A stretch of 64,000 nt of DNA, taken from the NCBI RefSeq assembly GCF_049747295.1, contig NZ_JBMHJM010000001.1, positions 2,046,001 to 2,110,000 of the forward strand, written 5' to 3'. The translations under genes and the position numbers were made by a program. Positions 1-8,612 of this stretch are shown here, piece after piece. This stretch comes from Afipia sp049747295 (GTDB lineage: Bacteria > Pseudomonadota > Alphaproteobacteria > Rhizobiales > Xanthobacteraceae). Numbering within the stretch: the first letter of the stretch is position 1; every line of letters starts with the position of its first letter. The notes under the pieces were generated by a model that searched no databases, was not told where the DNA came from, and saw nothing but the letters and a program-made list of their open reading frames with translations.

Positions 1-339
1 AAATCCGCGCGCAAGATTGCGATGTCCATCGCCAACTCGCCGCTGGTGAAAACCGCGGCCGCCGGCGAGGACGCCAACTGGGGCCGCGTCGTCATGGCCG
101 TCGGCAAAGCCGGCGAGCCGGCCGACCGCGATAAACTGTCGATCTCGTTCAACGGCATTCGCGTCGCGACCAAGGGCGCGCGCGATCCGTCCTACAACGA
201 AGCGGAAGTCTCCGCGCTGATGAAGCAACAGAAAATCCAGATCAAGGTCAGCCTCGGTCTCGGCAAGGGAACCGACCGCGTGCTGACATGTGACCTCACC
301 AAGGAGTATGTCACGATCAACGGCGACTACCGGTCGTGA
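1..339 (+). CDS. argJ: ArgJ, glutamate N-acetyltransferase / amino-acid acetyltransferase, C-terminal fragment
   Basis: The reading frame is open from the first base, so the gene starts outside the window and only about 112 C-terminal residues are seen. ArgJ transfers the acetyl group from N-acetylornithine to glutamate in the cyclic arginine pathway. The visible tail matches the end of the beta chain: a block reading SIANSPLVKTAAAGEDANWG, then a V-M-A-V-G-K-A-G run, and a terminal segment ending near LTCDLTKEYVTINGDYRS. The catalytic Thr at the self-cleavage site lies upstream of the window. The stop overlaps the GTG start of the next gene by four bases, so the two are probably co-translated. 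Confidence 0.93.
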   Translation, partial: KSARKIAMSIANSPLVKTAAAGEDANWGRVVMAVGKAGEPADRDKLSISFNGIRVATKGARDPSYNEAEVSALMKQQKIQIKVSLGLGKGTDRVLTCDLTKEYVTINGDYRS

Positions 340-740
340 TCAAACTCACCCTCGTTGTCGCCTGCGCGCTGATCGACGCCGATAACCGCGTCCTCATCGC
401 GCAGCGTCCCGAAGGAAAAGCACTGGCCGGACTGTGGGAGTTTCCAGGTGGGAAGCTCGAGCCCGGCGAGCGGCCCGAACCGGCATTGATCCGCGAGCTC
501 GCCGAAGAGCTCGGCATCACGGTGCAGGAGCCGTGTCTCGCGCCGCTGACGTTCGCCAGCCACGCGTATGATACTTTCCACCTGCTCATGCCGCTTTACA
601 TCTGCCGGAAGTGGGAAGGCATCGTCACCGCGCGCGAAGGTCAAAATCTCGCATGGGTTCGCGCCAACAAACTGCGCGACTACCCGATGCCGCCGGCCGA
701 CATTCCCCTCATTCCGCACCTCACCGATCTGCTTCTGTGA
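336..740 (+). CDS. mutT: MutT-type Nudix hydrolase (8-oxo-dGTP diphosphatase)
   Basis: A 134-residue Nudix hydrolase that should remove oxidised dGTP from the nucleotide pool. The complete Nudix box (G-x5-E-x7-R-E-U-x-E-E-x-G-U) is visible at residues 39-61, with E45, R53, E54, E57 and E58 all in place. Length is normal for a single-domain MutT. The start is a GTG overlapping the argJ stop (GTGA), an arrangement seen in related Bradyrhizobiaceae; no ATG lies close by. A composite hairpin repeat begins 24 bases after the stop. The exact substrate is inferred from family membership. Confidence 0.93.
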   Translation: MIKLTLVVACALIDADNRVLIAQRPEGKALAGLWEFPGGKLEPGERPEPALIRELAEELGITVQEPCLAPLTFASHAYDTFHLLMPLYICRKWEGIVTAREGQNLAWVRANKLRDYPMPPADIPLIPHLTDLLL

Positions 741-764
741 CGCGCACGCGTTGCACGCGGAAAG

Positions 765-929
765 CTAGTGTGGCGGTTCTGAAGTCCGCATCATTCGTGC
801 GGCGAGTCCGGGATGCGGACTTCAGAACCAAAGCCACACTAGAACAATAACTTGCTAGAGTCCTTCGATTCCGACGTTCGCAGACGAACGAGCCGCGGAA
901 TGATGCGAACTTCGGAATCGGGACTCTAG
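765..929. repeat. Composite double-hairpin repeat, copy A
   Basis: Two long inverted repeats sit side by side. Unit A1 (765-842) has a 10-bp outer stem beginning CTAGTGTGGC, an AAA bulge on its 3' arm (830-832), a 17-bp inner stem GGTTCTGAAGTCCGCAT and a 21-nt loop. A 12-nt linker (843-854) leads to unit A2 (855-929), with a 9-bp outer stem CTAGAGTCC, a TT bulge on the 5' arm and an inner stem with one mismatch. The two units are therefore in opposite orientation. Copy D at 25289-25453 is nearly identical. It lies between mutT and the convergent methyltransferase gene, so it may also act as a terminator. Confidence 0.93.
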
Positions 930-973
930 TGATGATGCACACGCAACCCCAGCGCATCACACCAGCAAAAGCC

Positions 974-1822
974 TCACGTCTTCGATTTGCCTTTCACCGC
1001 AGCCTCCAGGCTCATCTTCGCCGAGCCCGGCTTGAGCGGCTTCTGCTGGCTTTCGTGAGGGGCCCATCCCGAGAGCCAGATGATATCGAACGTGGCGCGA
1101 ATGCGCCCGTCGGGATCGGCGAAGCGCTCCGCATAGACATGCGCCATCTTCAGCATTGTGGCCCGGCGAGAGAGCGTCCGGCGACGCTCGGTCAGAATAT
1201 TGGTCGCCCCCATGCGCCGCAGGTCATGCATGAGTGCGAACGCATTGTCGTACCGCACCACGATGCGATCCACGTCCGTGACCGGCAATGCAAAACCCGC
1301 ACGCTGCAGCAGAGCACCGACATCGCGCAGATCGGCAAATGGCGCGACGCGCGGCGATACCCCGCCTTCGACTTCGGCTTCAGCCGCAGCGAAGGATTGC
1401 CGCAGCTCTGTCAGGGTGTCGCCACCGATCAATGCCGCGAGCAGCAGTCCATCCGGCTTGAGGGCGCGGCGCACCTGCGCCAGCACGCCCGGCAGATCAT
1501 TCACCAACTGCAGAGCCAACGCCGAGACCGCAAGATCGATGGATTGCGGAGCCAGCGGCAAGGGCTCGCTGTCGGATGCCTGCAAAGCGACCGCCGCCAG
1601 TTGCCGCACACTCGCGTCGATCGCGCTGCGCACCTGATCACCCGGCGTACCAAGATCAACGCCATTGGAGAACTCGCGCAGCACGGCATGCAGGCGCTCC
1701 GCCAAATCCTCGGCCACGCGATCCAGCAAAAATGTCGCGGGCCCGAGCCTCGTCGCGCGACGCTGGCGCTGGTCGAGCAAGGTGCGGTCAAACAGGCGCG
1801 GAGGATTATCATTCATCGTCAT
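974..1822 (-). CDS. SAM-dependent methyltransferase-fold protein, NDUFAF5-like
   Basis: A 282-residue class I methyltransferase-fold protein. The N-terminus reads PPRLFDRTLLDQRQRRAT, followed by TFLLDRVAEDLAERL, the signature opening of the NDUFAF5/BioC-like family that is common in alphaproteobacteria. In eukaryotes NDUFAF5 modifies a complex I subunit (NDUFS7); a similar role here is inference only. The AdoMet-binding core is covered by residues 50-130 (PQSIDLAVSALALQLVND, then an RALKPDGLLLAALIGG strand). A second in-frame ATG lies six bases downstream of the chosen one. The gene is divergent from comF, with 113 bp between them. An open frame on the opposite strand is a shadow. Confidence 0.85.
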   Translation of the reverse strand: MTMNDNPPRLFDRTLLDQRQRRATRLGPATFLLDRVAEDLAERLHAVLREFSNGVDLGTPGDQVRSAIDASVRQLAAVALQASDSEPLPLAPQSIDLAVSALALQLVNDLPGVLAQVRRALKPDGLLLAALIGGDTLTELRQSFAAAEAEVEGGVSPRVAPFADLRDVGALLQRAGFALPVTDVDRIVVRYDNAFALMHDLRRMGATNILTERRRTLSRRATMLKMAHVYAERFADPDGRIRATFDIIWLSGWAPHESQQKPLKPGSAKMSLEAAVKGKSKT

Positions 1823-1935
1823 GGGCCGTTGGTACGTCTTGCACCGTCGTCTGACAATCGCCGAAAGCTCTCGCGCGCCGAAAGCCCACTTGAGCCAACC
1901 GTATCTCCCGTTTAGCCTTCATTTGCGGGGGAGAT

Positions 1936-2760
1936 ATGTCAGGATTGGACCAGACAGCATCGCATCCTTTGAGGGCCCGGGTACGGGACGGGGTGTTTCG
2001 CGTGCTCAAGGGCTGTCGGGACGCGTGCATGGCCATTCCGCGCGCGGCGCTGGATATCGCGTTGCCGACCCTGTGTGTGTCCTGCCACGAGCCTGTCGCC
2101 GGTGAAGGCGTATGCGCCACCTGCTGGGCCAAGCTGTCGTTTATCGCACCGCCATTCTGCGTCCGGCTTGGGATTCCCTTTGTCTACGACCCCGGCCCGG
2201 GTTTCCTTTCGATGGAAGCCATCGCGAAGCCGCCGGCTTACCAGCGCGCCCGCGCCGCGGTGCGCTATGACGATGTCGCACGGACCCTGGTCCATGCGCT
2301 GAAGTATCAGGATCGGACGGACCTTGCTCCCACCATGGGACGCTGGATGGCCCGCGCCGGTCGCGAGCTCCTCAACGAGGCGGATGCCCTCATCCCGGTG
2401 CCGTTGCATTGGCGGCGGAGCTGGAGCCGCCGCTACAACCAGTCCGGCGCCCTGGCCAACATCATCAGCCGTGAAACCCGCTTGCCGGTCATCGGCAACG
2501 CCCTGCAACGCGTCCGTCCGACGCTGCAGCAAATCGGATTGTCCAAATCCGAGCGAGCGCTCAACGTGCAGGGCGCGTTCAAGGTGCCTTTGGAGAAAAA
2601 ATCTTCCGTGCAAGGCCGACGCATTGTCCTGGTTGACGATGTGTTGACGTCGGGCGCGACGCTCGATGCCTGCGCCCGCGCGCTGTTGCGGGCCAGGGCT
2701 GCGCAGGTGGACGTGCTGGTGTTCGCGCGGGTTGTGGACACGTTCAAGGCCCCCATATAA
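1936..2760 (+). CDS. comF: ComF family phosphoribosyltransferase-like protein
   Basis: A 274-residue ComF-family protein. The N-terminal zinc ribbon shows C47-x2-C50 and C60-x2-C63; a following Cys at 75 is in the usual P-F-C position, but the expected partner Cys three residues later is Leu (C-V-R-L-G-I-P-F). The C-terminal phosphoribosyltransferase domain carries the PRPP-binding signature VLVDDVLTSGAT at about residues 231-242. ComF is needed for DNA uptake in naturally competent bacteria, but in most alphaproteobacteria its role is unknown. The start is supported by a GGGGGAG ribosome site. The gene is divergent from the methyltransferase gene and precedes grxC by 32 bases. Confidence 0.9.
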   Translation: MSGLDQTASHPLRARVRDGVFRVLKGCRDACMAIPRAALDIALPTLCVSCHEPVAGEGVCATCWAKLSFIAPPFCVRLGIPFVYDPGPGFLSMEAIAKPPAYQRARAAVRYDDVARTLVHALKYQDRTDLAPTMGRWMARAGRELLNEADALIPVPLHWRRSWSRRYNQSGALANIISRETRLPVIGNALQRVRPTLQQIGLSKSERALNVQGAFKVPLEKKSSVQGRRIVLVDDVLTSGATLDACARALLRARAAQVDVLVFARVVDTFKAPI

Positions 2761-2792
2761 TTTGCATTCTTTCACCCTTGTCGAGACACAAC

Positions 2793-3068
2793 ATGCCTGC
2801 TGAGATTGAAATCTATACCCGCCCCGGCTGCGGCTATTGCAGTGCTGCGAAGTCCCTTCTGACCCGGAAGAAGGCTGCTTTTAAGGAATTCGACGTGTCG
2901 GTTGATCCGTCATGGCGCGCGGAGATGGTGGAACGCGCCAAGGGTGGCGCGACATTCCCGCAGATCTTCATCGACAGGACGCATATCGGCGGGTGTGACG
3001 ATCTCTATGCGCTCGATCGCGAGGGCAAGCTCGACGGCTTGCTCGATGGCCAGAAGGTTTCGTCATGA
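2793..3068 (+). CDS. grxC: Glutaredoxin 3 (GrxC)
   Basis: A 91-residue dithiol glutaredoxin that reduces disulfides and glutathione mixed disulfides. The redox motif is C13-G-Y-C16, preceded by the IEIYTRPG strand; the cis-Pro segment (GGATFPQIFID) and the glutathione-binding IGGCDDLYAL follow in the right order. I chose the ATG at 2793 because it gives the standard glutaredoxin N-terminus; a TTG five codons upstream would add MSRHN and is less likely. Its last codons overlap the next gene (ATGA at 3065-3068), indicating a co-translated grxC-nitrilase-DUF1178 unit. Confidence 0.94.
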   Translation: MPAEIEIYTRPGCGYCSAAKSLLTRKKAAFKEFDVSVDPSWRAEMVERAKGGATFPQIFIDRTHIGGCDDLYALDREGKLDGLLDGQKVSS

Positions 3069-3952
3069 GCACGATTGAAGCCGGCGCTCCGTTTACCGCA
3101 GCCATGGTGCAGATGCGCACCGCGATGCTGCCAGAGACGAGCCTTGCCGAAGGGATCAAGCTGATCCGTGAGGCCAAGGCCAAGGGCGCCGACTACGTGC
3201 AGACACCTGAAGTGAGCAACATCATTCAGGTCAACCGCAAAGGCCTGTTCGAAGTTCTCGCGAGCCAGGAGGACGACCTTTCGCTCAAGGCTTATCGTGA
3301 GCTCGCGCGCGAACTGAAGATCTACCTTCACATCGGATCTCTGGCCCTCAGGGCCACGCCGGAGCGTGCCGTCAATCGATCGTTCCTGATTGCGCCGACC
3401 GGCGACATTCTCGCCACCTACGACAAGATCCATATGTTCGATATCGAACTCGACGGCGGCGAGAGCTACCGCGAGTCCGCGAATTATCAACCCGGCGAAA
3501 CGGCGGTGATCTCGGATCTGCCGTGGGGTCGCCTCGGCCTGACGATCTGTTACGATGTGCGCTTCCCCGCGCTTTACCGTGCGCTCGCCGAAGCCGGCGC
3601 GGCTTTCATTTCGGTTCCATCGGCGTTCACGGTTCGCACCGGACAGGCACACTGGCACACGCTGTTGCGTGCCCGCGCCATCGAGAACGGATGCTTCGTG
3701 TTCGCCGCAGCTCAAGCCGGAAAGCATGAAAGCGGACGGGAAACTTACGGCCATTCGCTGATCGTCGATCCCTGGGGTGAAATCCTCGCCGAAGCCGGCA
3801 CGGAAACCGGCGTCATCCTGGCGAAGATCGACCCGGCGAAAGTCGCGACCGTTCGCAAGACCATTCCGTCCCTGCAGCATGGCCGCCGCTTCACTCTGGC
3901 CGACCCGAAGGCAGGTCCGGACCATCTGCACCTTGTGCGAGGATCGGCATGA
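3065..3952 (+). CDS. Carbon-nitrogen hydrolase (Nit1/Nit2-type amidase)
   Basis: A 295-residue member of the nitrilase superfamily. The full catalytic triad is visible: E49 in TPEVSN, K121 in YDKIHMFD and C162 in ICYDVRFP. The sequence pattern GESYRES and the R-F-P after the nucleophile resemble the Nit1 branch, whose known members hydrolyse deaminated glutathione or omega-amides. The location directly after grxC fits a glutathione-repair role, but that is inference. Start and stop both overlap neighbours (ATGA at each end), so translational coupling with grxC and the DUF1178 gene is likely. Confidence 0.9.
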   Translation: MSTIEAGAPFTAAMVQMRTAMLPETSLAEGIKLIREAKAKGADYVQTPEVSNIIQVNRKGLFEVLASQEDDLSLKAYRELARELKIYLHIGSLALRATPERAVNRSFLIAPTGDILATYDKIHMFDIELDGGESYRESANYQPGETAVISDLPWGRLGLTICYDVRFPALYRALAEAGAAFISVPSAFTVRTGQAHWHTLLRARAIENGCFVFAAAQAGKHESGRETYGHSLIVDPWGEILAEAGTETGVILAKIDPAKVATVRKTIPSLQHGRRFTLADPKAGPDHLHLVRGSA

Positions 3953-4422
3953 TCCGCTACGCGTTGCGCTGTGAGCGCGGCCACGATTTCGAAAGCTGGT
4001 TTCAAAGTTCGTCCGCTTACGACAGCCAGCGCAAGCGCGGCCTCGTCGCGTGTCCGATGTGCGATTCGACCAAAGTCGAAAAAGCGATCATGGCTCCGCG
4101 GATTGCGACCAAAGGCAAATCGAAGCAGGCAACGCCAGCGCCACAACCTGCTCCCGCCGCAGATGAGAGCGGATCGTCATCGCTGGTCATGGCGCCGCAG
4201 GAGCGCGAGTTGATCGCCAAGATCAAAGAGCTGCGCGATCATGTTTTGAAGAACGCCGACAACGTCGGAAACAAGTTCCCGGACGAAGCGCGCAAGATGC
4301 ACTACGGCGACATCGAGCATCGCGCAATTTACGGCGAAGCCACCGCGGAAGAAGCGAAGGCTTTGGTCGATGAGGGCATCGAGGTGGCGCCGCTGCCGAT
4401 TCTTCCGGACGACCGGAACTAG
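3949..4422 (+). CDS. DUF1178 family protein
   Basis: A 157-residue protein of unknown function with the typical DUF1178 opening MIRYALRCERGHDFESWF and a short Cys-containing segment (C8 in LRCERGH; C36 and C39 in VACPMCDS) that could bind a metal. The middle is low complexity (residues 55-75, rich in Pro, Ala, Gln). The C-terminal half holds the family block around FPDEARKMHYGDIEHRAIYG and ends with a segment resembling EGIEVAPLPILPDDRN. It is the last gene of the overlapping grxC-nitrilase-DUF1178 run. No biochemical function is known to me. Confidence 0.9.
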   Translation: MIRYALRCERGHDFESWFQSSSAYDSQRKRGLVACPMCDSTKVEKAIMAPRIATKGKSKQATPAPQPAPAADESGSSSLVMAPQERELIAKIKELRDHVLKNADNVGNKFPDEARKMHYGDIEHRAIYGEATAEEAKALVDEGIEVAPLPILPDDRN

Positions 4423-4445
4423 GCCATGAACTCGCTGGGTTGCCC

Positions 4446-4898
4446 ATGAGCCCTGAAACGATGTCATCGTGGCAAGGCTCCTGGCAATTCTGGGCACTCT
4501 TGTCGGCAGTGTTCGCGGCGCTCACAGCGATCTTCGCGAAAGTCGGCGTCGAGAACATCAATCCCGACCTGGCAACATTCATCCGCACGGTTATCGTGCT
4601 GGCGAGCTTCGCAATCATTCTGTTCGGCACAGGCCAGTTCCGTACGCCGGGACCAATCTCCGGCAGAACTTGGCTGTTTCTCGTACTATCCGGGCTGGCC
4701 ACGGGCGCCTCGTGGCTGTGCTATTTTCGCGCCCTCAAGCTCGGGCCCGCGACGCTCGTTGCGCCGATCGACAAACTGAGCGTCGTGCTTGTGGCCCTGT
4801 TCGCTTTCGTGTTTCTGGGCGAGCGCCCCTCGGCCAGCGGATGGCTCGGCATCGGCCTGATTGCTGCAGGCGCGGTGTTACTCGCCCTCAAAAAATAA
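4446..4898 (+). CDS. Short EamA-domain membrane protein (half-size DMT transporter)
   Basis: A 150-residue integral membrane protein holding a single EamA domain with about five hydrophobic segments, instead of the usual ten in drug/metabolite transporters. The signature LGPATLVAPIDKLSVVLVALFAFVFLGE is the standard end-of-domain segment. Such half-size proteins are a known subgroup and may act as dimers. I prefer the ATG at 4446 over a TTG two codons earlier. Its stop codon is directly next to the stop of the convergent full-size EamA gene, with no base between them. Substrate unknown. Confidence 0.85.
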   Translation: MSPETMSSWQGSWQFWALLSAVFAALTAIFAKVGVENINPDLATFIRTVIVLASFAIILFGTGQFRTPGPISGRTWLFLVLSGLATGASWLCYFRALKLGPATLVAPIDKLSVVLVALFAFVFLGERPSASGWLGIGLIAAGAVLLALKK

Positions 4899-5798
4899 TC
4901 AGCCGGCAACAAGCATCGCCACGCCGACCAAAATCAATACAATGCCGCTCACCTCGCGCATCGAGATCGGCTGTTTCATCGAATAGTACGCGACACCCTG
5001 CGCGAACAGCACTTCGACCAGCGCCAACGTTCGAACATTCGCCGCGGCCGTGAGCGCGAAAGCAAGAAACCAGAACAACGATGCGAACGATCCCATGAAG
5101 CCGGCGAACATCGACGGCTTCCAGAGCCGGAAGATCGCGGTCATCGTGCCGGGCGCACGCACAATCAGCCACGCGGACAGGATGATGCTCTGCATCAGCA
5201 GCGTTGCCACCAAGGTCAGGCTCGCCGCGGTGACGAAACTGACATTGGCCACATTCAGGATCGCGCCGCGATAGCCGACCGCCGACAATGCAAAGAATGA
5301 CGCTGCCAAAAGGCCAATCAACGTCGGCTTGAGGCTGCCGAAGCCCTTGGCACCGCCCGGGCGCAGCGCGGTGATGACCACGCCGATGGTGGCGATCAAG
5401 ATCGCCACGACTTTCAGAACTGTGAGATGATCTGCAAGGAAGACAAAACCGAAAACCGCGGCCTGAATGGCCTCGGTCTTGAGATACGCGGTGGTCACCA
5501 CAAACGACCGTTCATTCATTGCCATCAGCATCAGGGCGGTGGCGATAATCTGCGCCATACCGCCGGTCACAAGCCACGGCCAGAATCCCGCCTCCGGCCA
5601 GGACAACCGGTCGCCGGTCGTTGCGAGAATGAGGCTTAAGAAAATCAGCGAGAACGGAAAACCGAACAGGAAGCGGATGTGCGTCGCGCCCAACGTTCCG
5701 AGCTGTGCCGTCAAACCGCGCTGCATGGCGTTGCGCACGACCTGCCCTGCTGCCCCCATCAGGGTGAAGGGAATCCAGAGCCAGACAAATTGGGTCAT
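4899..5798 (-). CDS. EamA/DMT family transporter
   Basis: A 299-residue inner-membrane protein of the drug/metabolite transporter superfamily with ten predicted transmembrane segments and two EamA halves. The N-terminal half begins FVWLWIPFTLMGAAGQVVRNAMQRGL; the second half ends with VEVLFAQGVAYYSMKQPISMREVSGIVLILVGV, the usual E-x-x-x-A pattern of the family. Substrate cannot be read from sequence. The gene is convergent with the half-size EamA gene, so the two are not co-transcribed despite their similarity. The 146 bp to the ubiG stop hold no feature that I can identify. Confidence 0.88.
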   Translation of the reverse strand: MTQFVWLWIPFTLMGAAGQVVRNAMQRGLTAQLGTLGATHIRFLFGFPFSLIFLSLILATTGDRLSWPEAGFWPWLVTGGMAQIIATALMLMAMNERSFVVTTAYLKTEAIQAAVFGFVFLADHLTVLKVVAILIATIGVVITALRPGGAKGFGSLKPTLIGLLAASFFALSAVGYRGAILNVANVSFVTAASLTLVATLLMQSIILSAWLIVRAPGTMTAIFRLWKPSMFAGFMGSFASLFWFLAFALTAAANVRTLALVEVLFAQGVAYYSMKQPISMREVSGIVLILVGVAMLVAG

Positions 5799-5944
5799 GA
5801 TGTGATTTCAACCGAGCAGGCAGGGCGATGAGCAATCATAAAAGCCACTGCCTGACGGTTCAGGTCAACCGGCACCCCGTCATGCCCGGATTGCACCACC
5901 TGTTATCCGGACTCGGATACGACAGGAGGCTGGTCAATTTATGT

Positions 5945-6697
5945 CTAGACCGCAGCCTCGGCGATCATCATGTAGTTGACGTCCATATCCGACGACAGGC
6001 CCCATTTGTCCGCAATCGGACTGTAGACCACACCGGCCTGATCGCTGATGGCGAGCTTGTTGCGGTCGAGATGATGGGTGATCTCGGCGGGAGTTACGAA
6101 CTTGTCCCATTGATGGGTGCCACGCGGCAGCCAGCGCAGCACATATTCCGCGCCGACGATGGCGAGCGCGAAGCTCTTCCAATTTCGGTTGATGGTGGAG
6201 ATCACCATCATGCTCGCAGGCTTGAGCAATGCGGCGCAATGATCGAGGAAGAGACCGACGTCAGCGACATGCTCGACCACTTCCATGGCCAATACGATGT
6301 CAAAACGCTCGCGCGGATTGATGTCTTCGACGGTGGTGCAGCGATAATCGATCAGAAGATGCGATCGATCCGCGTGCAGCTTGGCCACGGCGATGTTGGT
6401 TTCGGACGGGTCGACGCCTACGACCTGAGCACCAAGGCGCGCCAGGGGCTCGCACAGCAAGCCAGCGCCACAACCGATATCGAGAATGCGCAGGCCTGAC
6501 AGGCAGTTCAGGCTTTTGGGATTGCGGTCGAACTTCCGGCAGATCGCGTCGCGAATATAGGCGAGTCGCAGCGGATTGATCTTGTGCAGCGGGGCCATCT
6601 TGCCCTTGGGATCCCACCACTGCTCGGACAACTGCGAGAAGCGCGCGACTTCCTTGGGGTCAACGGTAGAGGCCGATAACGAACTGGTGCTCAACAT
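5945..6697 (-). CDS. ubiG: UbiG, ubiquinone biosynthesis O-methyltransferase
   Basis: A 250-residue class I methyltransferase that performs both O-methylations in ubiquinone synthesis. The SAM-binding motif I LDIGCGAGL is at residues 72-80, with the acidic motif VVGVDPSETNI after it. Family-specific blocks are present: FSQLSEQWWDPKGKMAPLHK near the N-terminus, MEVVEHVADVGLFLDHCAALLKP, and TINRNWKSFALAIVGAEYVLRWLPRGTHQWDKFV. Length is normal. It lies 32 bp downstream of the PH-domain gene on the same strand. The ubiG/lysC neighbourhood is typical of this order. Confidence 0.96.
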   Translation of the reverse strand: MLSTSSLSASTVDPKEVARFSQLSEQWWDPKGKMAPLHKINPLRLAYIRDAICRKFDRNPKSLNCLSGLRILDIGCGAGLLCEPLARLGAQVVGVDPSETNIAVAKLHADRSHLLIDYRCTTVEDINPRERFDIVLAMEVVEHVADVGLFLDHCAALLKPASMMVISTINRNWKSFALAIVGAEYVLRWLPRGTHQWDKFVTPAEITHHLDRNKLAISDQAGVVYSPIADKWGLSSDMDVNYMMIAEAAV

Positions 6698-6729
6698 TGC
6701 TACTGCCGCGTACGCATGAGAACGGACGT

Positions 6730-7197
6730 CTATCTCGCCGTGATGTGATTCCGGAATTCGAGCGGCGAGGCGATCATCTTAATCGTTTTTCTGCCCTCGC
6801 CTACACCCATAACCGTCACGTTTCCCCAGCCAAAAATTCGCCCGGCAATACTCTGCTCGACATCGACGCTCTCGATCTTGTCCAGGCTCATCTCGAACGT
6901 CTGGCGCTTGATGAAACCTTCCTTGTGGACGACCCGAAGTGACGTCACGTCGGTTTCAACGATCCAGCGCCGAAACCAGGCTCGCAATAGCTCAAAGACG
7001 GCGATAGCCGCGAGCAATGCGCTAACCACCCACAAAATCTTCTGCAAACCGTCATTTGAGGCCATTTGCGCTCCGAAAAGGCCGATCGCGGCGAGCAAAA
7101 GACACAGCAGGCCGGGGACGTAGATGATTCCGTGTATGGTTGTCGAATACAGCACTTTCTCGCCGGGCTGCAGAATCTCGTCGATATAACGCCCCAT
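6730..7197 (-). CDS. PH domain-containing membrane protein (bPH2/YdbS-like)
   Basis: A 155-residue protein with two adjacent transmembrane segments (about residues 24-45 and 55-72) followed by a bacterial PH-like domain. The domain shows the family pattern RWIVETDVTSLRVVHKEG, then MSLDKIESVDVEQSIAGRIFGWG and a glycine-rich turn VMGVGEGRKTIKMIASP. The opening LQPGEKVLYSTTIHGIIY is typical of this group. Function is not established; such proteins are thought to sit at the inner membrane. The gene is divergent from lysC and is followed by ubiG, 32 bp away, so the two may share a transcript. Confidence 0.88.
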   Translation of the reverse strand: MGRYIDEILQPGEKVLYSTTIHGIIYVPGLLCLLLAAIGLFGAQMASNDGLQKILWVVSALLAAIAVFELLRAWFRRWIVETDVTSLRVVHKEGFIKRQTFEMSLDKIESVDVEQSIAGRIFGWGNVTVMGVGEGRKTIKMIASPLEFRNHITAR

Positions 7198-7338
7198 ACT
7201 GACCTCAAAGTCCCAATTTCCGATGGGATTGCTTGCCCGCGACCCGATGGGTATGTATAGCCGCCTTTTCAGGGTTGTACCGTCGTTTTGCGCGGAACCG
7301 CCTCAACAATCAGATCAGCTAGGACTGCGCCGTTCGCC

Positions 7339-8592
7339 ATGGGCCGCCTTGTGATGAAATTCGGCGGCACGTCCGTCGCTAATATCGAACGCATTCGCAA
7401 CGTCGCGCAGCACGTCAAACGCGAAGTGGATGCCGGCCACGATGTCGCCGTGGTGGTCTCGGCCATGTCCGGCAAAACCAATGAATTGGTCGCCTGGGCC
7501 ACCGAGACGTCGGCGCTGCACGATGCGCGCGAATACGACGCCATTGTCGCCTCGGGAGAGCAGGTCACATCCGGCCTGCTCGCAATCGCGCTGCAGGCGC
7601 TCGGCATTCAGGCCCGGTCGTGGCAGGGCTGGCAAATTCCGATCCAGACCAGCGACGCCCATGCGTCTGCCCGTATTACCGGAATCGACGGCGGCGAACT
7701 GATCAAGCGTTTCAAGGAACGCAAAGAGGTCGCGGTCATCGCCGGCTTCCAGGGCATCCATGAGCCGACCGGCCGCATCACCACCCTTGGGCGCGGCGGC
7801 TCAGACACGTCGGCCGTGGCCATTGCGGCGGCGATCCAGGCCGACCGCTGCGACATCTACACCGACGTTGATGGCGTCTACACCACCGACCCCCGCGTGG
7901 TGCCAAAAGCCAAGCGCCTCGACAAGGTTGCGTTCGAGGAAATGCTGGAGTTGGCGTCCCAGGGCGCGAAGGTCCTGCAGGTGCGCTCCGTCGAGCTCGG
8001 CATGGTGCACAACGTGCGCGTGTTCGTGCGCTCGAGCTTTGACAAACCGGAAGATATTGATGCCCACGGCACGCCGCCGGGAACGCTGATCTGCAGCGAG
8101 GAGGAAATTATGGAGAGCCAAGTCGTCACCGGCATCGCCTTCTCGAAGGATGAAGCCCAGATCTCCGTTCGCCAGATCGAAGATAAACCGGGTGTCGCGG
8201 CGGCCATCTTCGGTCCGCTTGCGGATGCCAGCATCAATGTCGACATGATCGTTCAGAACGTGTCGCAAGATGGCAAGACCACCGATCTGACCTTCACGGT
8301 CCCTGCGTCCGAATACACCCGCGCCAAGGACACCATCACCAAGGCGAAGGACAAGATCGGCTACAAGGCTGTCGACAGCGCGACCGATGTTGCCAAGGTT
8401 TCCGTCATCGGCATCGGCATGCGCAGCCATGCAGGTGTTGCCGCACAAGCCTTCAAGGCGCTCTCGGACCGCAACATCAATATTCGAGCGATCACTACTT
8501 CCGAGATCAAGTTCTCGCTGCTGATCGATGCCGCTTACACGGAATTGGCGGTTCGCACACTGCATACCTTGTACGGCCTGGATCAGGCCTGA
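7339..8592 (+). CDS. lysC: Aspartate kinase (LysC), ACT-domain regulated
   Basis: A 417-residue aspartokinase that phosphorylates aspartate, the first step toward lysine, threonine and methionine. The kinase domain opens MGRLVMKFGGTSVANIERI and holds VVSAMSGKTNEL and the LGRGGSDTSAVAIAAA nucleotide site. Two ACT domains follow (from about residue 265), with the FSKDEAQISVRQIEDKPGVAA and SVIGIGMRSHAGVAAQAFKAL blocks that bind the feedback effectors. I chose the ATG at 7339; an upstream TTG would add residues not seen in relatives. A composite hairpin repeat begins 20 bp after the stop and could end transcription. Confidence 0.96.
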   Translation: MGRLVMKFGGTSVANIERIRNVAQHVKREVDAGHDVAVVVSAMSGKTNELVAWATETSALHDAREYDAIVASGEQVTSGLLAIALQALGIQARSWQGWQIPIQTSDAHASARITGIDGGELIKRFKERKEVAVIAGFQGIHEPTGRITTLGRGGSDTSAVAIAAAIQADRCDIYTDVDGVYTTDPRVVPKAKRLDKVAFEEMLELASQGAKVLQVRSVELGMVHNVRVFVRSSFDKPEDIDAHGTPPGTLICSEEEIMESQVVTGIAFSKDEAQISVRQIEDKPGVAAAIFGPLADASINVDMIVQNVSQDGKTTDLTFTVPASEYTRAKDTITKAKDKIGYKAVDSATDVAKVSVIGIGMRSHAGVAAQAFKALSDRNINIRAITTSEIKFSLLIDAAYTELAVRTLHTLYGLDQA

Positions 8593-8612
8593 TCTCGGTG
8601 CGGCGCGGAACG

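Noticed and set aside
929..1915. A 328-codon plus-strand frame over the NDUFAF5-like gene
   Set aside because: It is a GC-rich antisense shadow with Arg/His-rich low-information sequence; the minus strand encodes a recognisable protein.
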